The notes beneath the pieces are model-generated. The model worked only from the letters and a program-made list of their open reading frames with translations, did not search any database and was not told the DNA's origin. This document shows, one piece after another, positions 51,914-60,297 of a DNA stretch of 64,000 nt (positions within the stretch are counted from its first letter, which is position 1; each line of letters starts with the position of its first letter). A program made the position numbers and the translations under genes. Source of the stretch: UBA3210 sp963653535 (GTDB lineage: Bacteria; Bacillota_I; Bacilli_A; RFN20; CAG-449); assembly GCA_963653535.1 (NCBI GenBank), contig CAVJWU010000001.1:1-64000 (forward strand), written 5' to 3'.

Positions 51914-52046
51914 ATCTATAAATACCTTCTTTCTTATTCATTATATTAAATTATTTTACATTTGTAAATTTTCTTAATTTGTTTACTAATTAGTTATTGA
52001 TTTCAATTCTTTTTAGTTTATTATATTAAAGCGAAAGGAGAAATTT

Positions 52047-52493
52047 ATGAAAAAATATTTAAAAGTTTGTGCTTTAGCATTAAGCTTAACTACCTTATTT
52101 TCTTGTTCACAAGGTGAAGATAGTTCTTTAAAAGTTTATACTGATGCAAGTTATAGATTTATGAATTTAAGCTGTGATGTAGGTGAATACAAACAAGTTT
52201 CTGCGATTGGATTAAACGTTGATAATCGTAATGATAAAAACGTCACATTAACTAATACTGATTTTAAAGTTTCATCAAAAGATAAAGAATACACATGCTT
52301 ATATTTCGTTCTTGAATATGATATTGCTTCAAAAGCAGTTAAATCATTTAAGACAACTATTGATATCATTCCTTCAGATAATGGTACTACAGTTAAACAA
52401 AGTCAAATTTTTGTTGCTTTCTCAAATGAAATTGATACTACAAGTTATACTATTTCTTATAAAGGAACAACTTTAAAAGATATGGGAGCGTAA
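52047..52493 (+). CDS. small lipoprotein, unknown function
   Basis: 148 residues. Lipobox 'LTTLFSC' (Cys20), then a beta-rich ~110-residue domain ('VNVDNRNDKNVTLTNTDFKVSSKDKEY' type) that looks like the immunoglobulin-like lipoproteins with a DUF4352 pattern. No enzymatic motif. Single gene with own terminator, GAAAGGAG ribosome site. Confidence 0.75.
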   Translation: MKKYLKVCALALSLTTLFSCSQGEDSSLKVYTDASYRFMNLSCDVGEYKQVSAIGLNVDNRNDKNVTLTNTDFKVSSKDKEYTCLYFVLEYDIASKAVKSFKTTIDIIPSDNGTTVKQSQIFVAFSNEIDTTSYTISYKGTTLKDMGA

Positions 52494-52506
52494 ATCGATT
52501 TAAATT

Positions 52507-52554
52507 AACCCTGAGTTAGACTAATATCATTTAGTATAACTTAGGGTTTTTCTT
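52507..52554 (+). terminator. rho-independent terminator
   Basis: AACCCTGAGTTA (52507-52518) pairs with TAACTTAGGGTT (52537-52548), with a G-U pair and an inner ACTA/TTAGT helix; T-run follows. Shares AGTTAGACT with the terminator at 24555. Confidence 0.8.
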
Positions 52555-52609
52555 TTGTTTTATTAGCTATTTTAAGTAAAAAATATAAATAAAATTTAAT
52601 TTGTTTTAT

Positions 52610-52637
52610 TTTACATTTAGGTCTTTTCATATATAAT
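52610..52637 (+). promoter_or_regulatory. sigma-A promoter of the surface-protein pair
   Basis: TTTACA (52610-52615), 16-base spacer, TATAAT (52632-52637). Start codon at 52698 behind AAAGGAG. Confidence 0.65.
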
Positions 52638-52697
52638 TATATTTAAAGGGAATAAACTTAAAATAATTAAATTAAAAGAAAGGAGAAAGGAGTTATT

Positions 52698-53498
52698 ATG
52701 GATAATACATCGGGATTAAAACGTCGTTTAATACTTAGTATATTTACATTATCCATAACTTTTTCTTTGACTATATTTACTACTTTTAGTTGGTTTGTAG
52801 TAAGTAATTCTAGTACTGCTAGTAATATCGCTATTGAAGTTGCGAACAATGGATTAGTAAAGAATGTTACAATTCATTCATTTAAGGAATCTTCACAAAA
52901 TACAAGAACTTATGATGAAAATGCAGTTGTTACTTATACTGTCGATAAATCTACTGGTTTAATAACTACTACTGATGAAGTTGCTTCTCTAGGTAAGTAT
53001 GATTCGTTAGAATCTCAAACTATATTTTCTTGTCTATATGTCATTACTTTTGATACAGAGGTCCTTAAAGAGAGATCATCTAGTATTTCAATTGTTCCTT
53101 CAACAACAACTTCTGAAGATAATTCGTTATTAAATACTAAAATACAAACTAGCGATAATCCAATGAGTTCGATTATTACTTTTTCTTATCCAAGTAACGT
53201 TACTAAAGATAGTTCAGGTAATTATCAAATGGATTTTTCTTCTATTACTAGTGAACAATTTCTCAAGGTTAGTTCTTCTTCAGAAACAACTTATGTTCAA
53301 ACTCTTAATGGAATAAGTATTGATCCTAGTTCAATTACATCTACAGAAGAAAATTATTATGTTTATATGACAGTATCTTACTTAATTAATAATATTGAAT
53401 ATATTTATTCATTAAATTTAGGTAGTACTGTTTTAGATAACATTGGAGATGATACTTCAATTACATATAAACAAGATTGGAAGATAAAGATATTATGA
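52698..53498 (+). CDS. secreted or membrane-anchored surface protein with TFSWF motif
   Basis: 266 residues. N-terminal membrane segment (about residues 8-32) ends in 'TTFSWFVVSN'. The same TFSWF sits at the end of the signal of the next gene, and the motif resembles camelysin/TasA-type and other Firmicutes matrix proteins exported through a dedicated signal peptidase (SipW). No lipobox. The rest is Ser/Thr-rich and beta-strand-like. No SipW gene is in the window. The function is not known; a structural or matrix role is an inference. Confidence 0.7.
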   Translation: MDNTSGLKRRLILSIFTLSITFSLTIFTTFSWFVVSNSSTASNIAIEVANNGLVKNVTIHSFKESSQNTRTYDENAVVTYTVDKSTGLITTTDEVASLGKYDSLESQTIFSCLYVITFDTEVLKERSSSISIVPSTTTSEDNSLLNTKIQTSDNPMSSIITFSYPSNVTKDSSGNYQMDFSSITSEQFLKVSSSSETTYVQTLNGISIDPSSITSTEENYYVYMTVSYLINNIEYIYSLNLGSTVLDNIGDDTSITYKQDWKIKIL

Positions 53499-55576
53499 GA
53501 AGAGAGAAATTAATTACAATAGGCGTATCTTTAAGTTTTATAGTAGTTCTTTTTGCATCTTTTATTCCAACATTTTCTTGGTTTAATACAACGATAGAAT
53601 TTAATGGTGGTATTAAAGGTGAATCAGCAGGAGCTTATTTTGCTGGTGGAGAAGGAACAAAAGAAAATCCATATATTTTAACTAATAGAAGACATTTTTA
53701 TAACTTATCTTGGCTTCAATATTTAGGTTATTTTAATGAAACAACTACTTCAGATAGTACAGAAACTATTAAGAAACAATATTATTTTAAAGTAAATAAT
53801 GATATAAATTGTGAAGGTTTAGCGTTACCTCCGATTGGAACTACTAAATATCCTTTTATCGGTTCTTTTGATGGAGGAAACTATACAATATCTAATTTTA
53901 CTATCACTGATACTTATGAAAAATTAGTTTCTCATCCTCATGTTATTGAAGAAGATGGTAATGATTATTATTCCTCTGGTAGTGCGGCTATTAATTATTG
54001 TTCCATTGTTGGTACTTTTGGTGTTATAGGTTCATATAGTAACGTTCCTAGTGCAACTTATGATACTTCTATTCCATCATTATCTAATTTATATTTGGAT
54101 GATGTTACTATTGCGACAAAGACAGATAATGTATTAGTTGGATGTTTTGCTGGTTACGTAAATTCAACTATTGATAACTGTGGTGTTCATTATGCTAAAT
54201 TCGATATTGAAGCTAATACAACTAAGTTAACTAGTTTTAATAATGTTTCTGAATTTACATTAATCGGTTCATATAATAAGGAGAAATATTCATATGATCA
54301 AGATTCTAGCGGCTCAGGAACTGATTATGGTACAAGTATCGATTTGAGAAAATTATATGAAAAAGCTAAAACTGTTGATTCGACTACTATGATTTCTGGT
54401 GGTACTATGTCTATCCCTAAAGCATATGCAATACCTTTTGATTTTGATTCTACTAGTGGCATTGTAAGTTATAAAAATGAAGATGGTAGTGATATAACAA
54501 CAACTGTATCTAGTACTGGATATACGCTTAATGTAACAAATGCTTCTACAATACCAGTTGCTTCAACTGGAACTAACATTGGATATTATTCTGGTGGAGA
54601 AGTAAAAGTATACGAAGATTATTTTGATTCATCTAAAGTTAATTTTGATAATATGCAAACGGCTAATAACTCTCAAATTAGCGTTGAAGACGACACTGAA
54701 CACATTGATAAAATTAAGACTTATTTAAAAACAGCTATTTCTTCTAATTCGACTTATCGAAAAGGTGATAGCGCGATGGCTTTAACAGGCACTTATTTTA
54801 GTGATGGTGGATCTAGCACAGGAACGGCTTTTCCAAGTAGTAATGATAGCTATTTAGTTGTAAATAACGCTAAAGTTGGTAATTGGAAAGGAAGTTTATT
54901 TATTCCAGGTAGAGGCATTTGGGTAGCCCCAACTAAGCCAGGCCGCTTTGAATTTGTGGCTATAAATCCAAAATCAAGTGGATTAGTAACAAACGCAGCA
55001 ATTGCTATTTTTCGTTTAAAAAGAAGTACACCTAAAGATTATTCAACTGGTTTTTCTAATGGAAAATATATTCAAGGTAATGATTTTACAAACGATATGT
55101 GTGGTTGCATTATTTATGGGGGAACTAAAGCATATACACCATATTATTATGGCGTTGATATTACTCAGGCTGATATAGATGCCGGATATGAATTTTTTAT
55201 TACAAAATATGCCGGTACTAGCAATAACCCTTACATTGTTTATATTGATATTGGAACTGCGAGTGGTAGCGGAAGTACTTCTACATTAACAAATTTAGGT
55301 CAATTTGACTTTGTCACTAAAGTAGGTGATTCATTGACTAAAATTAAAACTTATGATGAAGGCTCTAGTTCGTATGTCGCTAACAAGGGGTATTCTAGTT
55401 CTAACGTAACATTTATAATTGGTGATACAACTTCTGATACAATTGTAGCTTTTAGAAGATTAGTTGATGAAAGTATCGGGGTTTATTATTACGATTCTTC
55501 GTCAAGTATTCTTACTCCTTCTAGCACGGGTACTAAAACTTCTACAAATAAAGAAGATTGTACTAGTTCAAATTAA
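53495..55576 (+). CDS. large surface protein, TFSWF signal plus GLUG-like repeats
   Basis: 693 residues from ATG 53495, an ATGA overlap with the previous gene (so translationally coupled). Signal 'ITIGVSLSFIVVLFASFIPTFSWF', then 'GTKENPYILTNRRHFYNLSWLQYLGYFN', which is a known surface domain in Firmicutes, and 'LPPIGTTKYPFIGSFDGGNYTISNFTI', a GLUG-type unit. The remainder is Ser/Thr/Gly/Tyr-rich, with no sortase motif at the C-terminus. Probably secreted and bound to the envelope or to the partner protein. It could be an adhesin or matrix component. Confidence 0.75.
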   Translation: MRREKLITIGVSLSFIVVLFASFIPTFSWFNTTIEFNGGIKGESAGAYFAGGEGTKENPYILTNRRHFYNLSWLQYLGYFNETTTSDSTETIKKQYYFKVNNDINCEGLALPPIGTTKYPFIGSFDGGNYTISNFTITDTYEKLVSHPHVIEEDGNDYYSSGSAAINYCSIVGTFGVIGSYSNVPSATYDTSIPSLSNLYLDDVTIATKTDNVLVGCFAGYVNSTIDNCGVHYAKFDIEANTTKLTSFNNVSEFTLIGSYNKEKYSYDQDSSGSGTDYGTSIDLRKLYEKAKTVDSTTMISGGTMSIPKAYAIPFDFDSTSGIVSYKNEDGSDITTTVSSTGYTLNVTNASTIPVASTGTNIGYYSGGEVKVYEDYFDSSKVNFDNMQTANNSQISVEDDTEHIDKIKTYLKTAISSNSTYRKGDSAMALTGTYFSDGGSSTGTAFPSSNDSYLVVNNAKVGNWKGSLFIPGRGIWVAPTKPGRFEFVAINPKSSGLVTNAAIAIFRLKRSTPKDYSTGFSNGKYIQGNDFTNDMCGCIIYGGTKAYTPYYYGVDITQADIDAGYEFFITKYAGTSNNPYIVYIDIGTASGSGSTSTLTNLGQFDFVTKVGDSLTKIKTYDEGSSSYVANKGYSSSNVTFIIGDTTSDTIVAFRRLVDESIGVYYYDSSSSILTPSSTGTKTSTNKEDCTSSN

Positions 55577-55577
55577 A

Positions 55578-55606
55578 AAAAATCACAGAGATTCTGTGAT
55601 TTTTAT
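55578..55606. terminator. bidirectional terminator
   Basis: AATCACAGA (55581-55589), loop GAT, TCTGTGATT (55593-55601), with A-run before and T-run after. It serves the surface-protein operon (plus) and the TetR gene (minus). Confidence 0.85.
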
Positions 55607-55627
55607 TTGTAAATTTATTTTATATTT

Positions 55628-56146
55628 TTATTTTCTTGGATCAATTGCTTTTTGGAATTCAAGGAATGGTTTAGAAACATCTTCAATTGGGTCTTTACAA
55701 TCGTTATCTAACCAATTGATCATGATGTTAAATAAAGCTCCTGCCATAAAGTAAGCAACATATTTATCAAATTGAACTGGTAATACCTTTAAGAATTCAG
55801 TTGATAAGAAATCTAATAATTTCATATCTAAATGAGCTTTTCTTAAGCATTTATTAGTTCTCATATTAGATTTAAAGAATAAGAATAATGATAGAATTGC
55901 GATTTCATTAGTTTCTGGTGCATTTAAATCATTGTTGCTTTTTAGTTGATTCATAAATTTATCTTTGGACATTTCAAAGAATCTAATTAAGACATCTTCT
56001 TTAGTATCAAAATGACGATAATAAGTAACTCTACTTAATCCAGCTTTTGATGTGATATCAGTAATAGAGATGGAATTATAATCTTTTTCTTCCATTAATG
56101 ATATTAATGCATTGGTGATTCTCGAATCGATTTCTTCTTTCTTCAT
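55628..56146 (-). CDS. TetR-family transcriptional regulator
   Basis: 172 residues. 'RITNALISLMEEKDYNSISITDITSKAGLSRVTYYRHFDTKEDVLIRFF' is a clear TetR HTH. The C-terminal part 'KYVAYFMAGALFNIMINWLDND' is the ligand-binding half of the DhaS/TetR C-terminal type. No obvious target; it lies convergent to the surface proteins and before the XRE membrane regulator. Confidence 0.9.
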   Translation of the reverse strand: MKKEEIDSRITNALISLMEEKDYNSISITDITSKAGLSRVTYYRHFDTKEDVLIRFFEMSKDKFMNQLKSNNDLNAPETNEIAILSLFLFFKSNMRTNKCLRKAHLDMKLLDFLSTEFLKVLPVQFDKYVAYFMAGALFNIMINWLDNDCKDPIEDVSKPFLEFQKAIDPRK

Positions 56147-56242
56147 TTTATGACCTCCGTATTCATAGTAACATAATAATACATATGATAAAAAAAATCA
56201 CTAGAAAATTACAAAGAAATGAAGATTGTTACAAAATAGTAT

Positions 56243-56266
56243 TAAAAAAGTCCTTTTTCAAGGACT
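56243..56266 (-). terminator. minus-strand terminator
   Basis: AGTCCTT (56249-56255), loop TTTC, AAGGACT (56260-56266); T-run on the minus strand. It overlaps the stop of the XRE membrane protein gene. Confidence 0.8.
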
Positions 56267-58292
56267 AATTTAATATCATATGAATTATTGTTAGTATTGC
56301 GACTATATAACCAATGGAAATGAATAACATATATAAAGACATGGTGAAGTAATCGACAATCTTTGATCTCTTTCCTAGATGAGGATGATAGAATAATAAG
56401 AATGGTACTAGATAGATAATTTGATAATATTGACCTAAACCTCTTACGTTAGTGGAAATATTACGGTTTAAATATTCTTCTAACGCGATTAAGGAGATAA
56501 TTACACATACTAAGATATTCTTAATGAAGAAATATTTATTACCAGTAAAGATCTTATTCGCGTTAGTACTTCCGTATTTATGAACGATAAATAATCTAAT
56601 AAAGTATAAAGAAACTAAATAAGTGATACATAAGAAAGAGAATTGAGGTCTTTCAGTAGTGAAGAAATAATCAATCCATATATTACTTTTAATACCTAAT
56701 GCTTTAGCGTTTAAGTGAATATAAGTAGTAAAGATAATCCAAATGATTGGTATTATTGAAAGTGACCTATAGATGATCTTTCTTTTTTTTGTATTAATAA
56801 AGTCAGGAGTATAGAACAAGAAGAACATAATACCGAAATAACAAGCAATTGAACCAAAATTATTCGGTACATTTACAAAATTAGTAATTAAAGAAGTAAT
56901 GCCACGTGTATTAGTTAAATAAGTAACTAAGGTTGTTTCAATGAAATATAAACCAAAGAAGATACAGGAGAACATAAAGAAGTTTCTGATACTTCTTTTA
57001 TCACCCATGTAGATGTCAAAATCAATAAAGTAGAGTAAGAACATACCAACTGTAAAATAGATAAACATCTTTTTTGTTGCATCATTATAAGTTACTTGGG
57101 TCATATTAGTATTATAGAATAACATATTGACGTTAATAATAACTCTAAATGAACCAAAGAGAATTAAGAAGATACCAACTATTTCAAAGACAGTTTCAGG
57201 AATAAAAGGAAAGAAACGTATATCTTTTTTAGGCTCTTTGTATGTCTTATTTTTCGAAACTATTTCTTGGACAACTTCTTGTTTTCTAAATTTATTTTTA
57301 CCAAAGAAGATGGCGAATAGATATAAGAATAAGAAACCAACGATAAAGCAAATGCCTAAATAGAAAGCACCAAGAGAAGAAATCTCGGTAAATAAGTTTG
57401 CGTTAGCCCCTTTCGCGTGATCAATAAGTAAAGTCTTAAATGAATAGTCCATGTTAGTTGTTGTTTTTATCATTGAGGTGAAATCATTATAGACATCATT
57501 AACATGAGCTTTCATCTTTTCTTTTACTTTTTCTAAGGTTACTTTATCTATTTCTTCATTAGATTCAGTAGTAATATTTTCATTTAGCGTAAATACATCA
57601 TCTTCAATTGTAAAAGAGGAGATATATTTAACTAAGGTATTATAATCAATATATTGAACGTTTAAAGTAGTTAATGAATCATTAGCAAGATTAGGAACAA
57701 TATAATAAGTAGCGCCTTTTTCTTCTTTATAATTAATATATGCATTTAGGCTTCTAATTGCATAATCATTCGTTGATGCACTTATAGAAACAAATTTATC
57801 AGTGGTTGATTCATGTATTTCAGGTCGTAATGATTCATGAAGAAAGGAGAAAGTAGGAGATCCTTTTTCTCTAACTTGATGAACGAATTCTACGTATTCA
57901 GAAGTATAAAACTCGCTTGCATGTTCCATAGTATAAGCGTAAGAATTATAACCAAAGAAAGCGAATATACAAGAAAAGAGAATTGTAACTAATAAAATGT
58001 ATTTAGTGATCTTTTTTGATAAGATATGGCGATACCATCGAACAAAACGTGATTCATTTTCATCTAATTCTTTCGGATAAGATGATATTCCTTCTAGATA
58101 AATCGAATAATCAATATTTAAAGCATCCGATATCTTCTTAATAGATCTCTTTGAAGGCTTCACATATCCATTTTCAAAATAACGATAAAATAAAGTAGGA
58201 ATGTGTAAAAATTTTGCGAAAGTTCTTTTCGACATGTTCATTTCTTTACGTTTATTATAAAGATATTCGTTATATGATATCACTTCATCCAT
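56265..58292 (-). CDS. XRE-type regulator fused to a large membrane domain
   Basis: 675 residues. Residues about 8-68 form an XRE HTH ('YLYNKRKEMNMSKRTFAKFLHIPTLFYRYFENGYVKPSKRSIKKISDAL'). A membrane span follows (about 94-114), then an extracellular region of about 190 residues, then at least nine further spans to the C-terminus. This would be a one-component regulator that binds DNA while sitting in the membrane and senses something outside. Extracellular part has no recognised domain. The gene is divergent from the lipase-like lipoprotein at 58442, a possible target. Confidence 0.75.
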   Translation of the reverse strand: MDEVISYNEYLYNKRKEMNMSKRTFAKFLHIPTLFYRYFENGYVKPSKRSIKKISDALNIDYSIYLEGISSYPKELDENESRFVRWYRHILSKKITKYILLVTILFSCIFAFFGYNSYAYTMEHASEFYTSEYVEFVHQVREKGSPTFSFLHESLRPEIHESTTDKFVSISASTNDYAIRSLNAYINYKEEKGATYYIVPNLANDSLTTLNVQYIDYNTLVKYISSFTIEDDVFTLNENITTESNEEIDKVTLEKVKEKMKAHVNDVYNDFTSMIKTTTNMDYSFKTLLIDHAKGANANLFTEISSLGAFYLGICFIVGFLFLYLFAIFFGKNKFRKQEVVQEIVSKNKTYKEPKKDIRFFPFIPETVFEIVGIFLILFGSFRVIINVNMLFYNTNMTQVTYNDATKKMFIYFTVGMFLLYFIDFDIYMGDKRSIRNFFMFSCIFFGLYFIETTLVTYLTNTRGITSLITNFVNVPNNFGSIACYFGIMFFLFYTPDFINTKKRKIIYRSLSIIPIIWIIFTTYIHLNAKALGIKSNIWIDYFFTTERPQFSFLCITYLVSLYFIRLFIVHKYGSTNANKIFTGNKYFFIKNILVCVIISLIALEEYLNRNISTNVRGLGQYYQIIYLVPFLLFYHPHLGKRSKIVDYFTMSLYMLFISIGYIVAILTIIHMILN

Positions 58293-58441
58293 ATCGAGAA
58301 CTTCCTTTCTTTTGTAGTATTAATATTATAATGAAAAAATCTTTTAAAAACATAGTAAAAAGATTTTTATTTTAAAAATGCTTTTAATATTTATTTATAA
58401 TCATTAAAATATTTTTATTAACGAAAGGAGAAATTTAAATT

Positions 58442-60295
58442 ATGAAATTTAAAAAAGGTCTATTAATGATTTTAATTTCTTCTTTTATGCTTACTTCATG
58501 TGGAACAAGTAAAAAAAGATATAGCTTTACATATGGAGCAGGAGAAAGTAAATCTTATTCTGGAATTAGTTATTATGAAGATAGTTATTTTGATGAAGGT
58601 GGTAGCATTTATAATCCTTCATTATCTACTTGTTCAATGGCTCTATCGATGAGCGCATTTAATGGTAAAAATGTTGAAGAAGGATATTCTTTACGTTATA
58701 TCAATGCTGAAAATTTCTTAAAGAATTATGGCTTTAGTTCTATTTACATTAATGATGGCTTTAAAAATAAACCTACTTCTACTTCTCTTGGTATTATAAT
58801 TGGTCAAAAAAGACTAGGTGAAAAAACATTAATCGTGGTAGCTTTACGAGGAAGAAATTACGAAACTGAATGGGTCAATAATGTGACATTTGGTAATGGT
58901 AAAGAAGTTTCTGGTCACCAAGGCTATTCTGAAATGAGTCAAATATATTTAAATACCTTAGAAGATTATATCGTTAATAATAATATATCCGGAAATATCA
59001 AACTTTGGAGCGTAGGTTTTTCTCGTGGAGGAGCGATTAATAATATCTCCTTAGGTCAATTAGATAAAATGATTTCGAAGTCGACTTCATTATTTAATAA
59101 TCGCGTAACATTAGAAAAAGAAGATATCTATGGATATTGTTTTGATGCTTTTAAAGGCGTTTCTACTAAAGAAGAAATTTCTCCTAAAGACAAGATTTAT
59201 TCAAATATTCATAATATCATTAATCCTAATAATATCTTTAATAAGATTGGCTTTAAAGAACTTGATTTTACTACTTATGGAGTAGATTATTATTTACCTG
59301 ATTCAGTTAGAAATGTTAATTATAATCGTCTTATTAGTAATATGAAAGCACAATATGCTTCTTTAGATGCTAGTAGTGAATTAGGTGATTATATCATCGA
59401 TAATTTTTCTTTAAATCGTGATGAAGCATCTTATTATAGTATTGTCGATACGAAAACACGTATTAATTATAATGTCGGCTTATATTTAGATGAATTTTTA
59501 GAATTAATCGCAGTTTTTGGCTTACAATCACAAGAAAAATATTATACTGACTATGAAGAAGGCTTAAAACAACTTTTGACTGTTGTTTTTAAAAATGGTT
59601 CACTTAAATTTAGTCTTGAAACTCTTGCGATGAATTTAGTTCGTTATTTACTTTCATCGAGTAATATTGATTTATATATAAATAATTTACTTCATGATCA
59701 AAACGCATTTATCAATGATTTTTTAGTTTTATTACGTTCTAATTTAGTTTCTTTAGGCTTAAATATTAGTCCTACTATTTTACAAAATACCTTACATTCC
59801 TTTATTGGAATGATTATGTCAATATGTATGTTAGATAGCTCTTTCTTAACAAGTTTAATTAATTTAACTAATATAAAAGCGATTCTTAAAGCGATGAATC
59901 CAGAAATTACTTTAGCCCATTTAATGGCTTTAGATCCTAATTACTCGACACCTATTTCTTATAATAGTGATGGAAGTTATTATTATTTAAGCGTTAATGA
60001 TGTAAATAGTGAAACGAAAATTATTATTAAAGATAAAGATGGAGAAGTGTGTGGTGAATTAACTAATAACTACTTATCTACTTTAGGAAGCTTAACTACA
60101 GGTAATTATTCAAAAATAGTATATTTTTATATTCCAGTTGAAGAAGCTTATACAATTGAAATAAGTAATGCGACAACTTATTCACTTACTTATTTTGACC
60201 AAACAAATCTAGATTATGTGCTTAAACCTTATGAAAGTGGTGAAGTAGGTTCTAGAAAAGAAATTGTTACTACTACTTACCCAGAGAAGAAATAA
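58442..60295 (+). CDS. lipase-like lipoprotein (class 3 fold)
   Basis: 617 residues. Lipobox 'FMLTSC' (Cys20). The lipase class 3-like core has 'LIVVALRGRNYETEWVNNVTF', 'HQGYSEM' and the nucleophile elbow 'GFSRGG'. Later segments hold possible Asp and His partners. The C-terminal ~100 residues are beta-rich. It should hydrolyse lipids or esters outside the cell. It is divergent from the XRE membrane regulator and ends 2 bases before the P-type ATPase gene, so both are probably one transcript. Confidence 0.78.
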   Translation: MKFKKGLLMILISSFMLTSCGTSKKRYSFTYGAGESKSYSGISYYEDSYFDEGGSIYNPSLSTCSMALSMSAFNGKNVEEGYSLRYINAENFLKNYGFSSIYINDGFKNKPTSTSLGIIIGQKRLGEKTLIVVALRGRNYETEWVNNVTFGNGKEVSGHQGYSEMSQIYLNTLEDYIVNNNISGNIKLWSVGFSRGGAINNISLGQLDKMISKSTSLFNNRVTLEKEDIYGYCFDAFKGVSTKEEISPKDKIYSNIHNIINPNNIFNKIGFKELDFTTYGVDYYLPDSVRNVNYNRLISNMKAQYASLDASSELGDYIIDNFSLNRDEASYYSIVDTKTRINYNVGLYLDEFLELIAVFGLQSQEKYYTDYEEGLKQLLTVVFKNGSLKFSLETLAMNLVRYLLSSSNIDLYINNLLHDQNAFINDFLVLLRSNLVSLGLNISPTILQNTLHSFIGMIMSICMLDSSFLTSLINLTNIKAILKAMNPEITLAHLMALDPNYSTPISYNSDGSYYYLSVNDVNSETKIIIKDKDGEVCGELTNNYLSTLGSLTTGNYSKIVYFYIPVEEAYTIEISNATTYSLTYFDQTNLDYVLKPYESGEVGSRKEIVTTTYPEKK

Positions 60296-60297
60296 AT

